Positions 16,481 through 26,502 of a DNA stretch of 64,000 nucleotides are shown here, one piece after another (positions within the stretch are counted from its first letter, which is position 1; each line of letters starts with the position of its first letter). Origin of the DNA: Lysobacter helvus (GTDB taxonomy: Bacteria; Pseudomonadota; Gammaproteobacteria; Xanthomonadales; Xanthomonadaceae). The stretch lies in contig NZ_AP024546.1 of NCBI RefSeq assembly GCF_018406645.1, forward strand, positions 3,206,621 to 3,270,620, written 5' to 3'. The position numbers and the translations under genes are program-made. Below the pieces are notes generated by a model. It made no database searches, was not told the origin of the DNA, and saw only the letters and a program-made list of their open reading frames with translations.

Positions 16481-18052
16481 TCAGCTGCTGCAGCTGAGCA
16501 TCGAGCAACCGGCCTTGTCGCGGGCCCAATCGGGGCGGCGTCGCGCGAATTCTTCCCGGCCGGGCTGCTCGTCGTAGGGGCGGCGCATGACGTCGAGGAG
16601 TTCCGCGATGCCGGCTTCGTCGCCCTGCCCGGCCCGATCGATGACCTGCTGCGCGAGGTAATTGCGCATCACGAACTTCGGATTGACGGCGTCCATCGCG
16701 GCGCGACGCTCGGCGGCCGGGCGCGCATCTTCACGCAGGCGCGCGGCATGCAGGGTCAGCCATTCGACGAAACCCGGCGCGGTCTGCGTGCGCTTGTCCG
16801 GGTCGTAGAAGGCTTCGGCGAACAACGCACCTTCGACCTGCGCCGCGATCTCCGCCTCGGGATCGAAGCGCGACAGCGCACGGAACCACAACGTCATGTC
16901 CACTTCGCCGAGCTGCAGCAGCGCGAGCAGCGTTTGCATGGATTCAACGTCCGCATCGCGCGCGTCCCGCAGCCCGAGCTTCCCGGCCACGTTGGCGCGA
17001 TCGGCTTCGACGAAGCGATCCATGAAGCGCTGCAGGCCTGCATTCAACGCCGCCACGTCGCCGAACAGCGGCGACAGCGCATGCGCCAGGCGCGTGAGGT
17101 TCCAGTAGGCGATCTTCGGTTGCCAGCCGAAGCGGTAGCGCTTGCCGCCGGCGTCGGTGGTGTTGGGCGTCCAGTCGGGATCGAAATCATCGATCCAGCC
17201 GTACGGGCCGTAATCGATCGTCAGCCCCAGGATCGACAGGTTGTCGGTGTTCATCACGCCGTGCACGAAGCCCACGCGCATCCAGTGCGCCATCAGCACC
17301 GCCGTGCGCTCGCACACGGTGGCGAACCAGTCGCCGTAGAGCGCTTCGCCCTGCCCCGCGAGTCCGGGGAAGTCGCGGGCGATGCAGAAATCGGCGAGCG
17401 CGCGCAGGCCGTCGATGTCGCCGCGCGAGTACGGGAGTTCGAAATTGCCGAAGCGGATGAACGACGGGCTGACGCGGCACACGATCGCGCCGGGCTCGGC
17501 CTGCGGGTGTCCGTCGTAGAACATGTCGCGCACGACCGCGTCGCCGGTCGACACCAAACTCAGCGCGCGCGTGGTGGGCACGCCGAGGTGGTGCATCGCT
17601 TCGCTGCAGAGGAATTCGCGAATCGACGAACGCAGCACCGCGCGGCCATCGGCGCTGCGCGAATACGGCGTGGGGCCGGCGCCTTTCAGTTGCAGTTCCC
17701 AGCGACGCCCATCGGCGCCCACGGTTTCGCCTAGGGAAATCGCGCGCCCGTCGCCCAGTTGCCCGGCCCACTGGCCGAACTGGTGGCCGCCATAGTTCGC
17801 GGCGAACGGATCCATCCCGGGCAACAACGCATTGCCGCCGAAGACCTGCGCGAATTCCGGCGACGCGATTTCGGCGTCGCCGATGCCGAGCGTCGCCGCC
17901 ATTTCCGCCGAATGCGCGATCAGCCGCGGCGCCGCCACCGGCGTGGGCCGCACGCGCGACCACGCGGCCGCGACCTGGCGGATGCCCGGGCCCAGGTCCG
18001 GGTCGCCGGGCAGTTCGCGGAGGAAACGATTGTCGAAACGCAGCGCGCGCAT
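16481..18052 (-). CDS. selO: Protein adenylyltransferase SelO (YdiU)
   Basis: The 523-residue pseudokinase-fold enzyme transfers AMP from ATP to Ser/Thr/Tyr of target proteins and in known cases guards against oxidative stress. Signatures present are [43 protein letters not shown] and the metal/nucleotide site [20 protein letters not shown]. The C-terminus is CSMLSCSS, where the Cys third from the end takes the place of selenocysteine in eukaryotic SELENOO. ATG at 18052 gives the expected start [14 protein letters not shown]. Upstream is a small membrane-peptide gene. Confidence 0.95.
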   Translation of the reverse strand: MRALRFDNRFLRELPGDPDLGPGIRQVAAAWSRVRPTPVAAPRLIAHSAEMAATLGIGDAEIASPEFAQVFGGNALLPGMDPFAANYGGHQFGQWAGQLGDGRAISLGETVGADGRRWELQLKGAGPTPYSRSADGRAVLRSSIREFLCSEAMHHLGVPTTRALSLVSTGDAVVRDMFYDGHPQAEPGAIVCRVSPSFIRFGNFELPYSRGDIDGLRALADFCIARDFPGLAGQGEALYGDWFATVCERTAVLMAHWMRVGFVHGVMNTDNLSILGLTIDYGPYGWIDDFDPDWTPNTTDAGGKRYRFGWQPKIAYWNLTRLAHALSPLFGDVAALNAGLQRFMDRFVEADRANVAGKLGLRDARDADVESMQTLLALLQLGEVDMTLWFRALSRFDPEAEIAAQVEGALFAEAFYDPDKRTQTAPGFVEWLTLHAARLREDARPAAERRAAMDAVNPKFVMRNYLAQQVIDRAGQGDEAGIAELLDVMRRPYDEQPGREEFARRRPDWARDKAGCSMLSCSS

Positions 18053-18069
18053 GGCGCGAGGGTCCTTGG

Positions 18070-18222
18070 TCAGAACGGCCGCGGCATGCCGAGGAACGGC
18101 GCGAGCAGCCAGTAGATCCCGACCAGCACCAGGCCCCACAGCACGACCTTGAACAGCACGCCGACCACCTTGAAGGCGAGCCAGATGCAGACGATCACCA
18201 GCAGGATGCCGACCCAACTCAT
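18070..18222 (-). CDS. 50-residue membrane peptide
   Basis: The frame reads [20 protein letters not shown], then [20 protein letters not shown], ending FLGMPRPF. It is one or two membrane helices with aromatic belts and resembles small bacterial membrane peptides of the lmo0937/DUF5670-like type. It ends 17 bases before the selO start and may be cotranscribed with it. It lies on the minus strand, facing away from the divergent helicase gene. Below the size limit of many gene finders; supported by codon bias and location. Confidence 0.65.
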   Translation of the reverse strand: MSWVGILLVIVCIWLAFKVVGVLFKVVLWGLVLVGIYWLLAPFLGMPRPF

Positions 18223-18333
18223 GCGCGCGTACCTCGAATCGATGATGGCCCGAGCTTACGGCATCCCGTGTTGCGATCTCATCGCGTGAGACCTGCATGG
18301 CCCCCAATGGCGGCCGTCGCAAGGAGACCGCCG

Positions 18334-20739
18334 ATGTCCGCGCTCACGCTGTTCGATCCCCCCGCCCCGCCCGCACCGCGCATCCGCGACGGCGGCCTGC
18401 TCGCCACGCGCCTGGCCGGCAAGCACGCGGCACTGATCACCGGGCACTTCGTGATGCCGGCGCGCGAAGGACGTTACGCGGACTTCCCGGACGCGCTGCC
18501 GGAAAAACTCGCGACCGCCCTGCGCGCCCGCGGCCTGTCGCAGCTCTACGCGCACCAGCGCGCCGCATGGGACGCCACGCAACGCGGCGAGCACATCGTC
18601 GTCGCCACGCCCACCGCGTCGGGCAAGAGCCTGTGCTACACGCTGCCGGTCGTGGCGGCGGCGATGACGCAGCAGGCCAAGGCGCTGTACCTGTTCCCGA
18701 CCAAGGCGCTCGCGCAGGACCAGGTGGCGGAGCTGATCGAACTCAATCGCGCCGGCGACCTCGGCCTGCGCACGGCCACCTTCGACGGCGACACGCCCGG
18801 CGACCAGCGCCAGGCCATCCGCCTCAACGGCGACATCGTGGTCAGCAACCCGGACATGCTCCACCAGGGGATCCTGCCGCACCACACCAAGTGGGCGCAG
18901 TTCTTCGAAGGCCTGCAGTACGTGGTGATCGACGAGATCCACAGCTATCGCGGCGTGTTCGGCTCGCACCTGGCCAACGTGCTGCGGCGGTTGAAGCGCG
19001 TGTGCGCGTTCTATGGCGCCTCGCCCACCTTCATCCTGTGCTCGGCGACCATCGGCAACCCGCAGGACCACGCCGAAGCGCTGCTCGAAGCCGACGTCAC
19101 CGCGATCACCGATTCCGGCGCGCCCTCCGGCGAGAAGCACGTGCTGCTGTGGAATCCGCCCGTGGTCAATCCGGACCTCGGCCTGCGCGCCTCCGCGCGC
19201 TCGCAGAGCAACAAGATCGCGCGCACGGCGATCCGGTCGGGATTGAAGACGCTGGTGTTCGCGCAGTCGCGCACGATGGTCGAGGTGCTCACCAAGTACC
19301 TGAAGGATGTCTTCGACCACGATCCCCGCAAGCCCGCGCGCATCCGCGCGTATCGCGGCGGCTACCTGCCCACCGAGCGGCGCGAAGCGGAACGCGCGAT
19401 GCGCGAAGGCCGCATCGACGGCATCGTGTCGACGTCCGCGCTGGAACTGGGCGTCGACATCGGCAGCCTGGACGTCGTGGTGCTCAACGGCTATCCGGGC
19501 TCGGTCGCCGCGACGTGGCAGCGCTTCGGCCGCGCCGGGCGCCGGCAGCAGGCGTCGGTCGGCGTGCTGGTCGCCAGCTCCGATCCGCTCGACCAGTACG
19601 TCGTGCGCCATCCGGAATTCTTCTCGGCGGCGTCGCCCGAACAGGCGCGCATCGCGCCGGACCAGCCGGTGATCCTGCTCGACCACATCCGCTGCGCCGC
19701 GTTCGAACTGCCGTTCCTCGAGAACGAACGCTTCGGCCCCGTCGATCCGCAGGTGTACCTGGAGCTTCTCGCGCAGGACGGCGTGGTGCACGCCGAAGGC
19801 GGCCGCTGGGAATGGATCGCCGACAGTTATCCGGCCAACGCGGTGAGCCTCCGCTCGGTGGCCGACGGCAACTTCGTGGTGGTGGATCGCACCGACGGGC
19901 GCCAGGTGATCATCGCGGAAGTCGACTACGCGTCCGCGCCCCTGATGCTCTACGAAGGCGCGATCCACATGGTGCAGTCCACGCCTTACCAGGTGGAACG
20001 CCTGGACTGGGAAGGCCGCAAGGCCTACGTCACGCGCACGCACGTCGACTACTACACCGACGCCATCGACTACACCAAGCTCAAGGTGCTCGAACGCTTC
20101 GATGGCGGCATCGCGGGCGCGGGCACGTGCCACCACGGCGAAGTGCACGTCGTGCGGCGCGTGGCGGGCTACAAGAAGATCCGCTACTACACGCACGAGA
20201 ACATCGGCTACGGCCCGGTCACGCTGCCCGACCACGAGATGCACACGAGTGCGCTGTGGTGGCAGCTGGCGCAGGAGACGCTGGATGCGCGGTTCGCGTC
20301 GCGGCAGGACGCGCTGGATGGGTTCCTCGGTGCGGCGCATGCGTTGCACGTGGTCGCCAAGGTGGCCGTGATGGCGGACGCGGCCGACCTGCAGAAGGCG
20401 GTGGGCAGCGGCGATGGCGCGTGGTTCGCCACCACCGACGGCCGCGGGCGCGGGCAACTGCGCAGCGCCGACGGCGGCGAATCCGATCCCGAGGTGCACG
20501 ATCGCTTCGTGCCCACGGTGTTCCTCTACGACAACTATCCCGGCGGCGTGGGCCAGAGCGAACCCTTGTGGCGCCGCCAGCGCGACCTCGTGCAGCACGC
20601 GCGCACGCTCGTCGAAGGTTGCGACTGCAAGGCGGGTTGCCCCGCGTGCGTGGGCCCGGTGCTCGAACTGCAGGAATCCCTCGTCGATTCGCCGCGCGCG
20701 CTCGCGTTGCGCGTGCTGCAGGCCCTGGAGGCCGCGTGA
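18334..20739 (+). CDS. MrfA/YprA-type DEAD/DEAH helicase with DUF1998 zinc module
   Basis: The 801-residue superfamily 2 helicase has Walker [15 protein letters not shown], motif II DEIH, SAT (CSATIGNP) and motif [10 protein letters not shown]. The C-terminal DUF1998 region ends in a four-Cys cluster [13 protein letters not shown], as in Bacillus subtilis MrfA (YprA), which with MrfB repairs mitomycin C-damaged DNA. ATG at 18334 follows AAGGAG with seven bases; earlier in-frame ATG codons lack this. The next gene starts inside its stop (GTGA) and encodes an MrfB-like exonuclease, strengthening the assignment. Confidence 0.92.
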   Translation: MSALTLFDPPAPPAPRIRDGGLLATRLAGKHAALITGHFVMPAREGRYADFPDALPEKLATALRARGLSQLYAHQRAAWDATQRGEHIVVATPTASGKSLCYTLPVVAAAMTQQAKALYLFPTKALAQDQVAELIELNRAGDLGLRTATFDGDTPGDQRQAIRLNGDIVVSNPDMLHQGILPHHTKWAQFFEGLQYVVIDEIHSYRGVFGSHLANVLRRLKRVCAFYGASPTFILCSATIGNPQDHAEALLEADVTAITDSGAPSGEKHVLLWNPPVVNPDLGLRASARSQSNKIARTAIRSGLKTLVFAQSRTMVEVLTKYLKDVFDHDPRKPARIRAYRGGYLPTERREAERAMREGRIDGIVSTSALELGVDIGSLDVVVLNGYPGSVAATWQRFGRAGRRQQASVGVLVASSDPLDQYVVRHPEFFSAASPEQARIAPDQPVILLDHIRCAAFELPFLENERFGPVDPQVYLELLAQDGVVHAEGGRWEWIADSYPANAVSLRSVADGNFVVVDRTDGRQVIIAEVDYASAPLMLYEGAIHMVQSTPYQVERLDWEGRKAYVTRTHVDYYTDAIDYTKLKVLERFDGGIAGAGTCHHGEVHVVRRVAGYKKIRYYTHENIGYGPVTLPDHEMHTSALWWQLAQETLDARFASRQDALDGFLGAAHALHVVAKVAVMADAADLQKAVGSGDGAWFATTDGRGRGQLRSADGGESDPEVHDRFVPTVFLYDNYPGGVGQSEPLWRRQRDLVQHARTLVEGCDCKAGCPACVGPVLELQESLVDSPRALALRVLQALEAA

Positions 20740-21614
20740 GCATCACCCTCGAGAAACTCCAGCGACTCAAGCGCCAGGCCGGTGGCGAGATCGCACCACG
20801 CGAACCGGCACCACTTCCCGCCCCGCCCGCGCGGCCCACGTTCGCGCCGCGGCCCGCGCAGGCGTCGATCGAACAACTGCGGCAACTGCTGCGCATCCGC
20901 GCGCCGTCGCCGCCGCTGTGTCCACCCTCGACCGATCGCGCGTTGCCCGGCATCGAAATCGCACCGGGCCTGCACCTGCGCGAAGTGCAGGTGGCCGACG
21001 ACGCGGTGCCTGCCACGTTCTGCGGCGTCTTCGATCGCAAGGACGCGCTCGATGCCTCGCGCATGCTGTTCTTCGACACCGAAACCACGGGCCTGGCCGG
21101 TGGCACCGGCACGCGCGCCTTCATGATCGGCGCGGCGGACTGGCACGGCGGCGCGCTGCGCATCCGCCAGCTCACGATGCGCACGATGGCCGCCGAGCAG
21201 GCCATGCTCGATGCCTTCCGCACGTGGGTAGCACCCGACACGCTGCTGGTCAGCTACAACGGCAAGTGCTACGACGCGCCGCTGCTCGCCACGCGCTATC
21301 GCCTGGCGCGGCAGACCAATCCGCTCGCGGGACTGGCGCACGTCGACCTGCTGTATCCGACGCGCCGTGCGTATCGCGGCGTGTACGAAAACTGCCGCCT
21401 GGCCACCATCGAACGCCAGGTGCTGCGCATCGTGCGCGAGGACGACCTGCCCGGTTCCGAAGCGCCCGCGGCGTGGTTGGCGTTCCTGCGCGGCGGCAGC
21501 GCGCAGAACCTGCGGCGCGTGCTCGCGCACAACCACCAGGACGTGGTGTCGCTGTCGCGCCTGCTGCGGCATCTCAGTGCGATGCATGTGCGTACTGCAG
21601 AGTTGGCCGGCTGA
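20736..21614 (+). CDS. MrfB/YprB-type DEDD exonuclease
   Basis: The 292-residue protein has a Pro-rich N-terminal 60 residues then a ribonuclease H-like DEDDh/DEDDy exonuclease fold: motif I FFDTETTGLAGGTGTRAF, motif II SYNGKCYDAPLLATRY, motif III-like AHNHQDVVSLSRLL. This is the YprB_ribH-like family. In B. subtilis MrfB is the 3'-5' exonuclease partner of MrfA in a UvrABC-independent excision pathway for mitomycin lesions. GTG start overlaps the helicase stop (GTGA), so the two are translationally coupled. It lacks the C-terminal TPR part seen in some Firmicute YprB. Confidence 0.9.
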   Translation: MSITLEKLQRLKRQAGGEIAPREPAPLPAPPARPTFAPRPAQASIEQLRQLLRIRAPSPPLCPPSTDRALPGIEIAPGLHLREVQVADDAVPATFCGVFDRKDALDASRMLFFDTETTGLAGGTGTRAFMIGAADWHGGALRIRQLTMRTMAAEQAMLDAFRTWVAPDTLLVSYNGKCYDAPLLATRYRLARQTNPLAGLAHVDLLYPTRRAYRGVYENCRLATIERQVLRIVREDDLPGSEAPAAWLAFLRGGSAQNLRRVLAHNHQDVVSLSRLLRHLSAMHVRTAELAG

Positions 21615-21775
21615 AACATTCATGCGGTGTCACGCATTCACGAATGTCGCGTGTCCTGCACGCGGACGCGTCGGCGTTGGCTGAGTGGCGACTTCAATCC
21701 CATGCGGTAGTCCGCGATCAGGGCGCGGATGAAGCGGAAGTCGTCCCTCCGACCTTCCCACAGGGGATACAACGC

Positions 21776-23155
21776 ATGTACTCGACTCCCACCCCCGCCA
21801 CGCGCCTGCGCGCGGCTACCCTCGCCGTCGCGCTCGTCGCGGCCCTGTCCGGCGGCGTCGTTTCCGCCGCCGCCATCCACGGTGCGATCTTCACTTCCGA
21901 TGTAGCAGGCAACGTCAACGTCAACCAGTACGAAAGCAAGGCCGACGTCTATCTCAATGGTGGACCGAAGAGCAATTGTGCCGCCGCCGGGGTGGACGAC
22001 GGCACGTACGTCTACCAGATCACCAATCCTTCCGGCACCGTGCTCCTGAGCAGCGACGACATCAGCCACCGCGAGTTCACCGTGGTGGCGGGCGTCATCA
22101 CGTCGGCCACCGACCACGTCACCGTCGCCGGCGATTGCGGCGGCGTGCGCGTGCAGATGGCGCCCTTCGACGACACGCCCAACAACGGCGGCGTCTACAA
22201 GGCCTGGATCACCCGCAAGTCCGATTACATCGCCAACGGCAACACGTTCCGCCCGAGCGACACGAAGACGGACAACTTCCACGTCAAGCAGCCCGCCGTC
22301 GAACCGGAACTGGCCGACCTCACCGTCTACAAGTTCTACGACTTCAACGGCAACGGCGTGTGGGATTCGGACGAGCAGCCGCTGTTCGGCTGGGCGATGC
22401 GCGCGCAGAGCGGCAACGGCTTCGATGCCACGCAGCTCACCGAATCGCCGGATGGCCTGACCAACTTCCTGGGCCTGGACACCGCCGACAACCCGTACAT
22501 GGTGACCGAAGGCACCGCGGGCGGCACGTGGTCGCAGACGACGTCGATGGTCAATGGCGTGCCGACGGCAAGCTCGCCGGAAAACCCGGTCACGGGCCTC
22601 ACCCTCGTGGTGGGCGACACGACCGAAGTCATCTTCGGCAACTACTGCACGTGCAAGAGCGGCGGCAAGGCGAAGAGCTGGTGGGTCACCACGAGCGGCC
22701 AGACCAAGGTCAACGACGGTGGTTCGATGAACCCCGAGTTCAACGTGCTCAACGCGCTGAACCTCAAGACGGCCGCGGGGGCGGACTTCACGCTCAACAC
22801 CGCGCTGCCGCAGGCCGACAACTGGACCAACCTGACGACGTGGTTGAACAGCACGAGCACGACCAACATGGCGTACTCGCTGTCGCGCAACCTGGCGATC
22901 CTGCGGCTCAACATCGAAGCGGGCTACATGGTCAACACCAACTTCTATGCCCCCGCCGGCGCCACGATCGCGCAGTTGCAGACCGATGCGAACGACGCAC
23001 TGGGCATCGATGGCCTCACCCCGGTCGGCGATCCGAACCGGGCCGTGCAGACGCAACTGAACACCTGGCTGGTGAACCTCAACAACGCCGCCACGGTGAT
23101 CCGTTCCAAGCCGTGCCCGTATTCCTTCGCACCGGCGCTTCCGCCGCCGAACTGA
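21776..23155 (+). CDS. Secreted protein with an SdrD-like beta-sandwich domain
   Basis: A Sec signal (RAATLAVALVAALSGGVVSAAA) starts the 459-residue product. The region at about 170-200 reads LTVYKFYDFNGNGVWDSDEQ, an SdrD-B/prealbumin-like repeat with a calcium-type DxNxNGxxDxxE loop, followed by CTCKSG and a C-terminal half (NPEFNVLNALNLKTAAGADF onward) that I do not recognise. No LPXTG-like sorting signal or C-terminal membrane helix is visible, so it is probably released or held non-covalently. A strong terminator follows. It is monocistronic. Confidence 0.8.
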   Translation: MYSTPTPATRLRAATLAVALVAALSGGVVSAAAIHGAIFTSDVAGNVNVNQYESKADVYLNGGPKSNCAAAGVDDGTYVYQITNPSGTVLLSSDDISHREFTVVAGVITSATDHVTVAGDCGGVRVQMAPFDDTPNNGGVYKAWITRKSDYIANGNTFRPSDTKTDNFHVKQPAVEPELADLTVYKFYDFNGNGVWDSDEQPLFGWAMRAQSGNGFDATQLTESPDGLTNFLGLDTADNPYMVTEGTAGGTWSQTTSMVNGVPTASSPENPVTGLTLVVGDTTEVIFGNYCTCKSGGKAKSWWVTTSGQTKVNDGGSMNPEFNVLNALNLKTAAGADFTLNTALPQADNWTNLTTWLNSTSTTNMAYSLSRNLAILRLNIEAGYMVNTNFYAPAGATIAQLQTDANDALGIDGLTPVGDPNRAVQTQLNTWLVNLNNAATVIRSKPCPYSFAPALPPPN

Positions 23156-23184
23156 CGTTCGGTCGTCGCAAACCAAAGGAAAGG

Positions 23185-23212
23185 GAGGGCCGCGCGAGCG
23201 GCCCTCTTTTTT
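23185..23212 (+). terminator. Intrinsic terminator after the secreted SdrD-like protein
   Basis: A nine-base-pair stem (GAGGGCCGC with GCGGCCCTC) closed by a GCGA loop is followed by six T, 30 bases after the stop codon. Confidence 0.92.
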
Positions 23213-23545
23213 GCACCCTACCGAGCAACCATCCGATTTCTTTCCACGGCGAGCCGTGGAAAGAAGGGAGCCGCTGGCGCCTCAGGGGAGAGGTAGAAAC
23301 ACCGCGCCAGCCGACGGACCCGGGCTGTTGCCCTCAAGGCTGCGTCCTCGACTCCCTGCCTGCGCCCGGGGATCCACGGAGGAGGGGCAGGCGCGGGCAG
23401 GAAACCATGCATGCGCGGCGCGCACCATTGCGCCCGGGGGCAAACCCGCCCTGCCCTTGCGTGCGAACGCCCGGTGCATGCCGCTTGCACCTTGCATGCG
23501 GCAGCGCGTTTTGCCAGCCTGCGCGCAGCGTTTCCGGGGGATGGA
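23213..23545. other. Gene-free spacer with one perfect palindrome
   Basis: These 333 bases separate the terminator from the five-TM protein gene. The only clear structure is a perfect inverted repeat at 23238-23265 (13-base arms TTCTTTCCACGGC and its complement around two bases). The rest is GC-rich with poor codon pattern in all frames. A promoter for the downstream gene must lie here but I cannot pick one out. Confidence 0.6.
23238..23265. repeat. Perfect 13-base-arm palindrome
   Basis: Arms TTCTTTCCACGGC and GCCGTGGAAAGAA flank GA. There is no T tract after it on either strand, so it is not a standard terminator; it may be one of the palindromic repeat families scattered in this genome. 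Confidence 0.75.
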
Positions 23546-24835
23546 ATGAGCACGCAGGAAAGCGACCAGTTGCCGCGCCACACCACGCCGACCTGGGAAG
23601 TCGAGTTGCTGATTTCCGGCGTCGCCGTGTTCGCGATGCTGCAACTGCCGGATCTGCTCGACCGCATGATCCTGGAGTCCGCGCCCCGCTTCATCGATCG
23701 CTGGGCCAAGCTGCTGTGGCTGGTCTACATCTATGCCAAGAGCGCGGCGCTGATCCTCGCAGCGACGTTCGTCATCCACCTGCTGCTGCGGGCGCGCTGG
23801 ATCGCGCTGGTCGGCATGCTGTCGATCTATCCCAGGGGCGTGGACTGGAACAACTTCCAGCTCGGGCCCAACGCGCGCGAAATCGAAGCGCAGCGCCTGG
23901 GGCGCATGGAGGATGCGATCGACCGCGCCGACAACCGCGCCACGATGGTGTTCGCGCTCGGCGTGGTGCTCGCCTCCATCCTGTGCATGATCACGCTGGT
24001 GGTGGCGGTGATGTTGGGGGCGGCGTGGATCCTGGAGACGCGCCTGCACTACTCGGTCAACACCAACTGGATCGCCTGGAGCGCCGCCGTGGTGATGGTG
24101 CCGTACGGCGTGGCGATGCTGTTCGATCGCCGGTTCGGCGACCAGCTCGCACCGAACGGGCTCACGGCACGCGGGCTGCGCGCGGTGCTGCGCGGCTACA
24201 CGCGCTTCGGCATCGGCATGGCCAACAACCCCGCGCTCGCGTTGCTGTCGAGCCATCGCGGGCGGCGGCGCACGATCCTGATGATCGTCGGCGTCTTCAT
24301 GCTGGCCGTATTCGCGGCGAGCACCAGCTATTACCTCGCGCGCGAGCCCGATGCGCTGGGCAGCTACGAAGGCTATCCAGATGCCGATGCCCTGCACACG
24401 CGGCAGCTGGATGCAGCGCATTACGACGACCGCCGCGATCCGATGCGCAGCCGCGTCGCACCGTACATCCAGTCGGCGGTGGTCACCGGGCCGTACGTCG
24501 AGCTGGTGATTCCGTGGGAACCCGATCGCGATGGCCCCGCGATGCGCCGCGCGTGCGGCGCCAACGCCGATCCGCTCGCGTGCTACGCCAGCCACGTGCG
24601 CGGCGTGTTCGTCGATGGCACGCGCCAGCCGGTGGCCTTCGAACTCGGCGAAGACGCGCGCACCGACCGTCCTGCGGTCGTGGCGATGATCGACGTCCGC
24701 GGGCTCGCGCCGGGTCGGCACGAACTGCGCATCACCCGCGCGCAGCGCATCCGCGACGAAGACTCGCAGCGCGTGGATCCCCTCAAGCCGATGAAGCGGG
24801 ACGCCGCGTACGAAGTCCTGCCGTTCTGGCGGTGA
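23546..24835 (+). CDS. Five-TM membrane protein with periplasmic-type C-terminal domain
   Basis: The 429-residue product has five hydrophobic helices at about 20-40, 58-90, 140-165, 180-198 and 248-268, then a soluble C-terminal region of about 160 residues with ADALHTRQLDAAHYDDRRDP and YVELVIPWEPDRDGPAMRRAC, ending HELRITRAQRI. No family recognised. The start MSTQESDQLP at 23546 is chosen because the in-frame stretch before it (from 23411) has no protein character. The polymerase IV gene overlaps its stop (GTGA), so the two are coupled. Confidence 0.75.
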   Translation: MSTQESDQLPRHTTPTWEVELLISGVAVFAMLQLPDLLDRMILESAPRFIDRWAKLLWLVYIYAKSAALILAATFVIHLLLRARWIALVGMLSIYPRGVDWNNFQLGPNAREIEAQRLGRMEDAIDRADNRATMVFALGVVLASILCMITLVVAVMLGAAWILETRLHYSVNTNWIAWSAAVVMVPYGVAMLFDRRFGDQLAPNGLTARGLRAVLRGYTRFGIGMANNPALALLSSHRGRRRTILMIVGVFMLAVFAASTSYYLAREPDALGSYEGYPDADALHTRQLDAAHYDDRRDPMRSRVAPYIQSAVVTGPYVELVIPWEPDRDGPAMRRACGANADPLACYASHVRGVFVDGTRQPVAFELGEDARTDRPAVVAMIDVRGLAPGRHELRITRAQRIRDEDSQRVDPLKPMKRDAAYEVLPFWR

Positions 24836-25920
24836 ACGACACCCCGCGCAAGATCCTGCACGTCGACATGGACGCGTTCTACGCGTCGGTGGAGCAGCGC
24901 GACGACCCGGCGCTGCGCGGCCGGCCCGTGGTCGTCGCTTGGCGCGGCGCGCGGTCGGTGGTGTGCGCCGCGAGTTACGAAGCGCGCACCTTCGGCGTGC
25001 GCTCGGCGATGCCCGCGGTGCGCGCCGAACGCCTCTGCCCGCAGGCAGTGTTCGTGCCGCCGGACTTCGTGCGCTACAAGGCCGTCTCGAAGCAGGTGCG
25101 CGAAATCTTCGCCCGGCACACCGACCTGATCGAACCGCTCTCGCTCGACGAGGCCTACCTCGACGTCACCCACACCTTCACCGGCCTGCCCAGCGCCACC
25201 GCCACCGCGCAGGCCATCCGCGCCGCGATCCGCGAAGAGACGCACCTCACCGCCTCGGCGGGCGTGGCACCCAACAAGTTCGTCGCGAAGATCGCGTCGG
25301 ACTGGAACAAGCCCGATGGCCTGTTCGTCGTCCGCCCGCACCAGGTGGAAGCGTTCCTCGCGCCGTTGCCCGTCGGGCGCTTGCCCGGCGTCGGCAAGGT
25401 GATGGAAGGCAAGCTCGCGGAACTCGGCGTCGCCACCGTCGCGGACCTGCGCGCACTGGGCGGCGCCGCGCTCGAACAACGCTTCGGTCGCTGGGGACGC
25501 CGTCTGCACGAACTCGCGCACGGCATCGACGACCACCCCGTGCAACCCGAACGCCCGACGATGCAGATCAGCGCGGAAGACACGTTCGAAAGCGACCTGC
25601 GGTTGAGCGAACTCGAACCCCACATCCGCCGCCTCGCGGAGAAAGCGTGGGCCGGCTACGAAAAGGAACGCGCGACGCCGCAGGGCCGCATCGCGCGCAC
25701 GGTGGTCCTCAAGCTCAAGACCGGGGACTTCCGGACCCTGACGCGCAGCCTGACGCCGCCGGAGCCGCCGACGTCGGTCACCGAAGTGGCCGAAATCGCC
25801 TGCGCGTTGCGCGAGCGGGTCGACCTGCCCTCGCGCACCCGCTATCGCCTGGTGGGGGTGGGCCTCTCGGGTTTCGTCGACGCCGACCGCCTGGCCGCCC
25901 AGCACGATCTGTTCGGCTAG
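24832..25920 (+). CDS. dinB: DNA polymerase IV (Y-family, error-prone)
   Basis: The 362-residue product has the Y-family palm motifs ILHVDMDAFYASVEQR and SLDEAYLDVT carrying the metal-binding acidic residues, the fingers RPVVVAWRGARSVVCAASYEAR, helix-hairpin-helix GRLPGVGKVMEGKLAELG and the little-finger domain. It performs translesion synthesis past damaged bases. GTG start inside the previous stop; the alternative would cut into the first strand. It ends QHDLFG, somewhat like a beta-clamp-binding QxxLF tail. No LexA box is evident because it is internal to an operon. Confidence 0.95.
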   Translation: MNDTPRKILHVDMDAFYASVEQRDDPALRGRPVVVAWRGARSVVCAASYEARTFGVRSAMPAVRAERLCPQAVFVPPDFVRYKAVSKQVREIFARHTDLIEPLSLDEAYLDVTHTFTGLPSATATAQAIRAAIREETHLTASAGVAPNKFVAKIASDWNKPDGLFVVRPHQVEAFLAPLPVGRLPGVGKVMEGKLAELGVATVADLRALGGAALEQRFGRWGRRLHELAHGIDDHPVQPERPTMQISAEDTFESDLRLSELEPHIRRLAEKAWAGYEKERATPQGRIARTVVLKLKTGDFRTLTRSLTPPEPPTSVTEVAEIACALRERVDLPSRTRYRLVGVGLSGFVDADRLAAQHDLFG

Positions 25921-25955
25921 TGGGTTCAACCTCCTCCGGCCCGGCGCTCCGCCGC

Positions 25956-26057
25956 GATGAGGGCAATAGGTCCTTGCCCGGCGCGTTCCGCTATCCCTGC
26001 TCCAGGCACCGGCCGTGCGCCATCCATGGCGCACTTCAAGGACCTATTGCCCTCATC
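25956..26057. repeat. Palindromic element copy A (outer and inner inverted repeats)
   Basis: Perfect outer arms of 21 bases, 25956-25976 (starting GATGAGGGCAATAGG) and 26037-26057, enclose an inner hairpin at 26015-26034 with nine-base arms GTGCGCCAT and ATGGCGCAC around CC. The whole would fold as a long stem with an inner arm. No gene inside. It resembles copy B in layout though not in outer-arm sequence. Confidence 0.85.
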
Positions 26058-26160
26058 ACGTCGAAGCGCTTCGCGACCGGAACGTTGCGACGCTGCGTGG
26101 GAGTAGCGCCTTGCACCGAATCTCTGTGTTGCTGGCGAACAGCTGCACTCGGACGGACGG

Positions 26161-26271
26161 CGCACTGCACGCCCAGCCAATCCCGCTCCGCTACCTCGCC
26201 ATCCCTGGCTGCGAGCAACGGCGCCGCCCATCCATGGGCGGCTGGGCGGGATTGGCTCGGCGTGCGGTGCG
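26161..26271. repeat. Palindromic element copy B (outer and inner inverted repeats)
   Basis: Outer arms of 26 bases, 26161-26186 and 26246-26271, pair with two mismatches (core AGCCAATCCCGC with GCGGGATTGGCT). The inner hairpin 26223-26242 has nine-base arms GCCGCCCAT and ATGGGCGGC around CC, the same CCAT-CC-ATGG centre as copy A. Between outer left arm and inner hairpin both copies carry a TCCGCTA-like segment. Confidence 0.85.
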
Positions 26272-26407
26272 CCTCACCGATACGTTGCTGGCCGCGGCTT
26301 CGGGTTGGGGAAGCAGAGCATCGCTACTGGTGCGTCAATCGCTGGCGCTTTGCTTGCGCAACAGAATTTACGAAAGGACCAGTTTCGTCGCTGCTCATTG
26401 ATAGAGA

Positions 26408-26430
26408 GCCCCCTTTGAGTCAAAGGGGGC
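26408..26430. repeat. Perfect palindrome, 11-base arms
   Basis: GCCCCCTTTGA and TCAAAGGGGGC flank a single G. No T tract follows on either strand. Confidence 0.8.
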
Positions 26431-26475
26431 GGCGCGACAGCGCGGGGGAATGTGGGTGTACAGGGCTGGGGCCCG

Positions 26476-26494
26476 AAGTTTGCGCAGCAAACTT
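26476..26494. repeat. Perfect palindrome, 8-base arms
   Basis: AAGTTTGC and GCAAACTT flank GCA. It is the second of three consecutive palindromes ahead of the ybhP-like gene. Confidence 0.7.
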
Positions 26495-26502
26495 TGGGAG
26501 CG

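Noticed and set aside
25956..26271. Possible CRISPR array
   Set aside because: The repeats are inverted and of two kinds with no regular spacers, and no cas genes are nearby.
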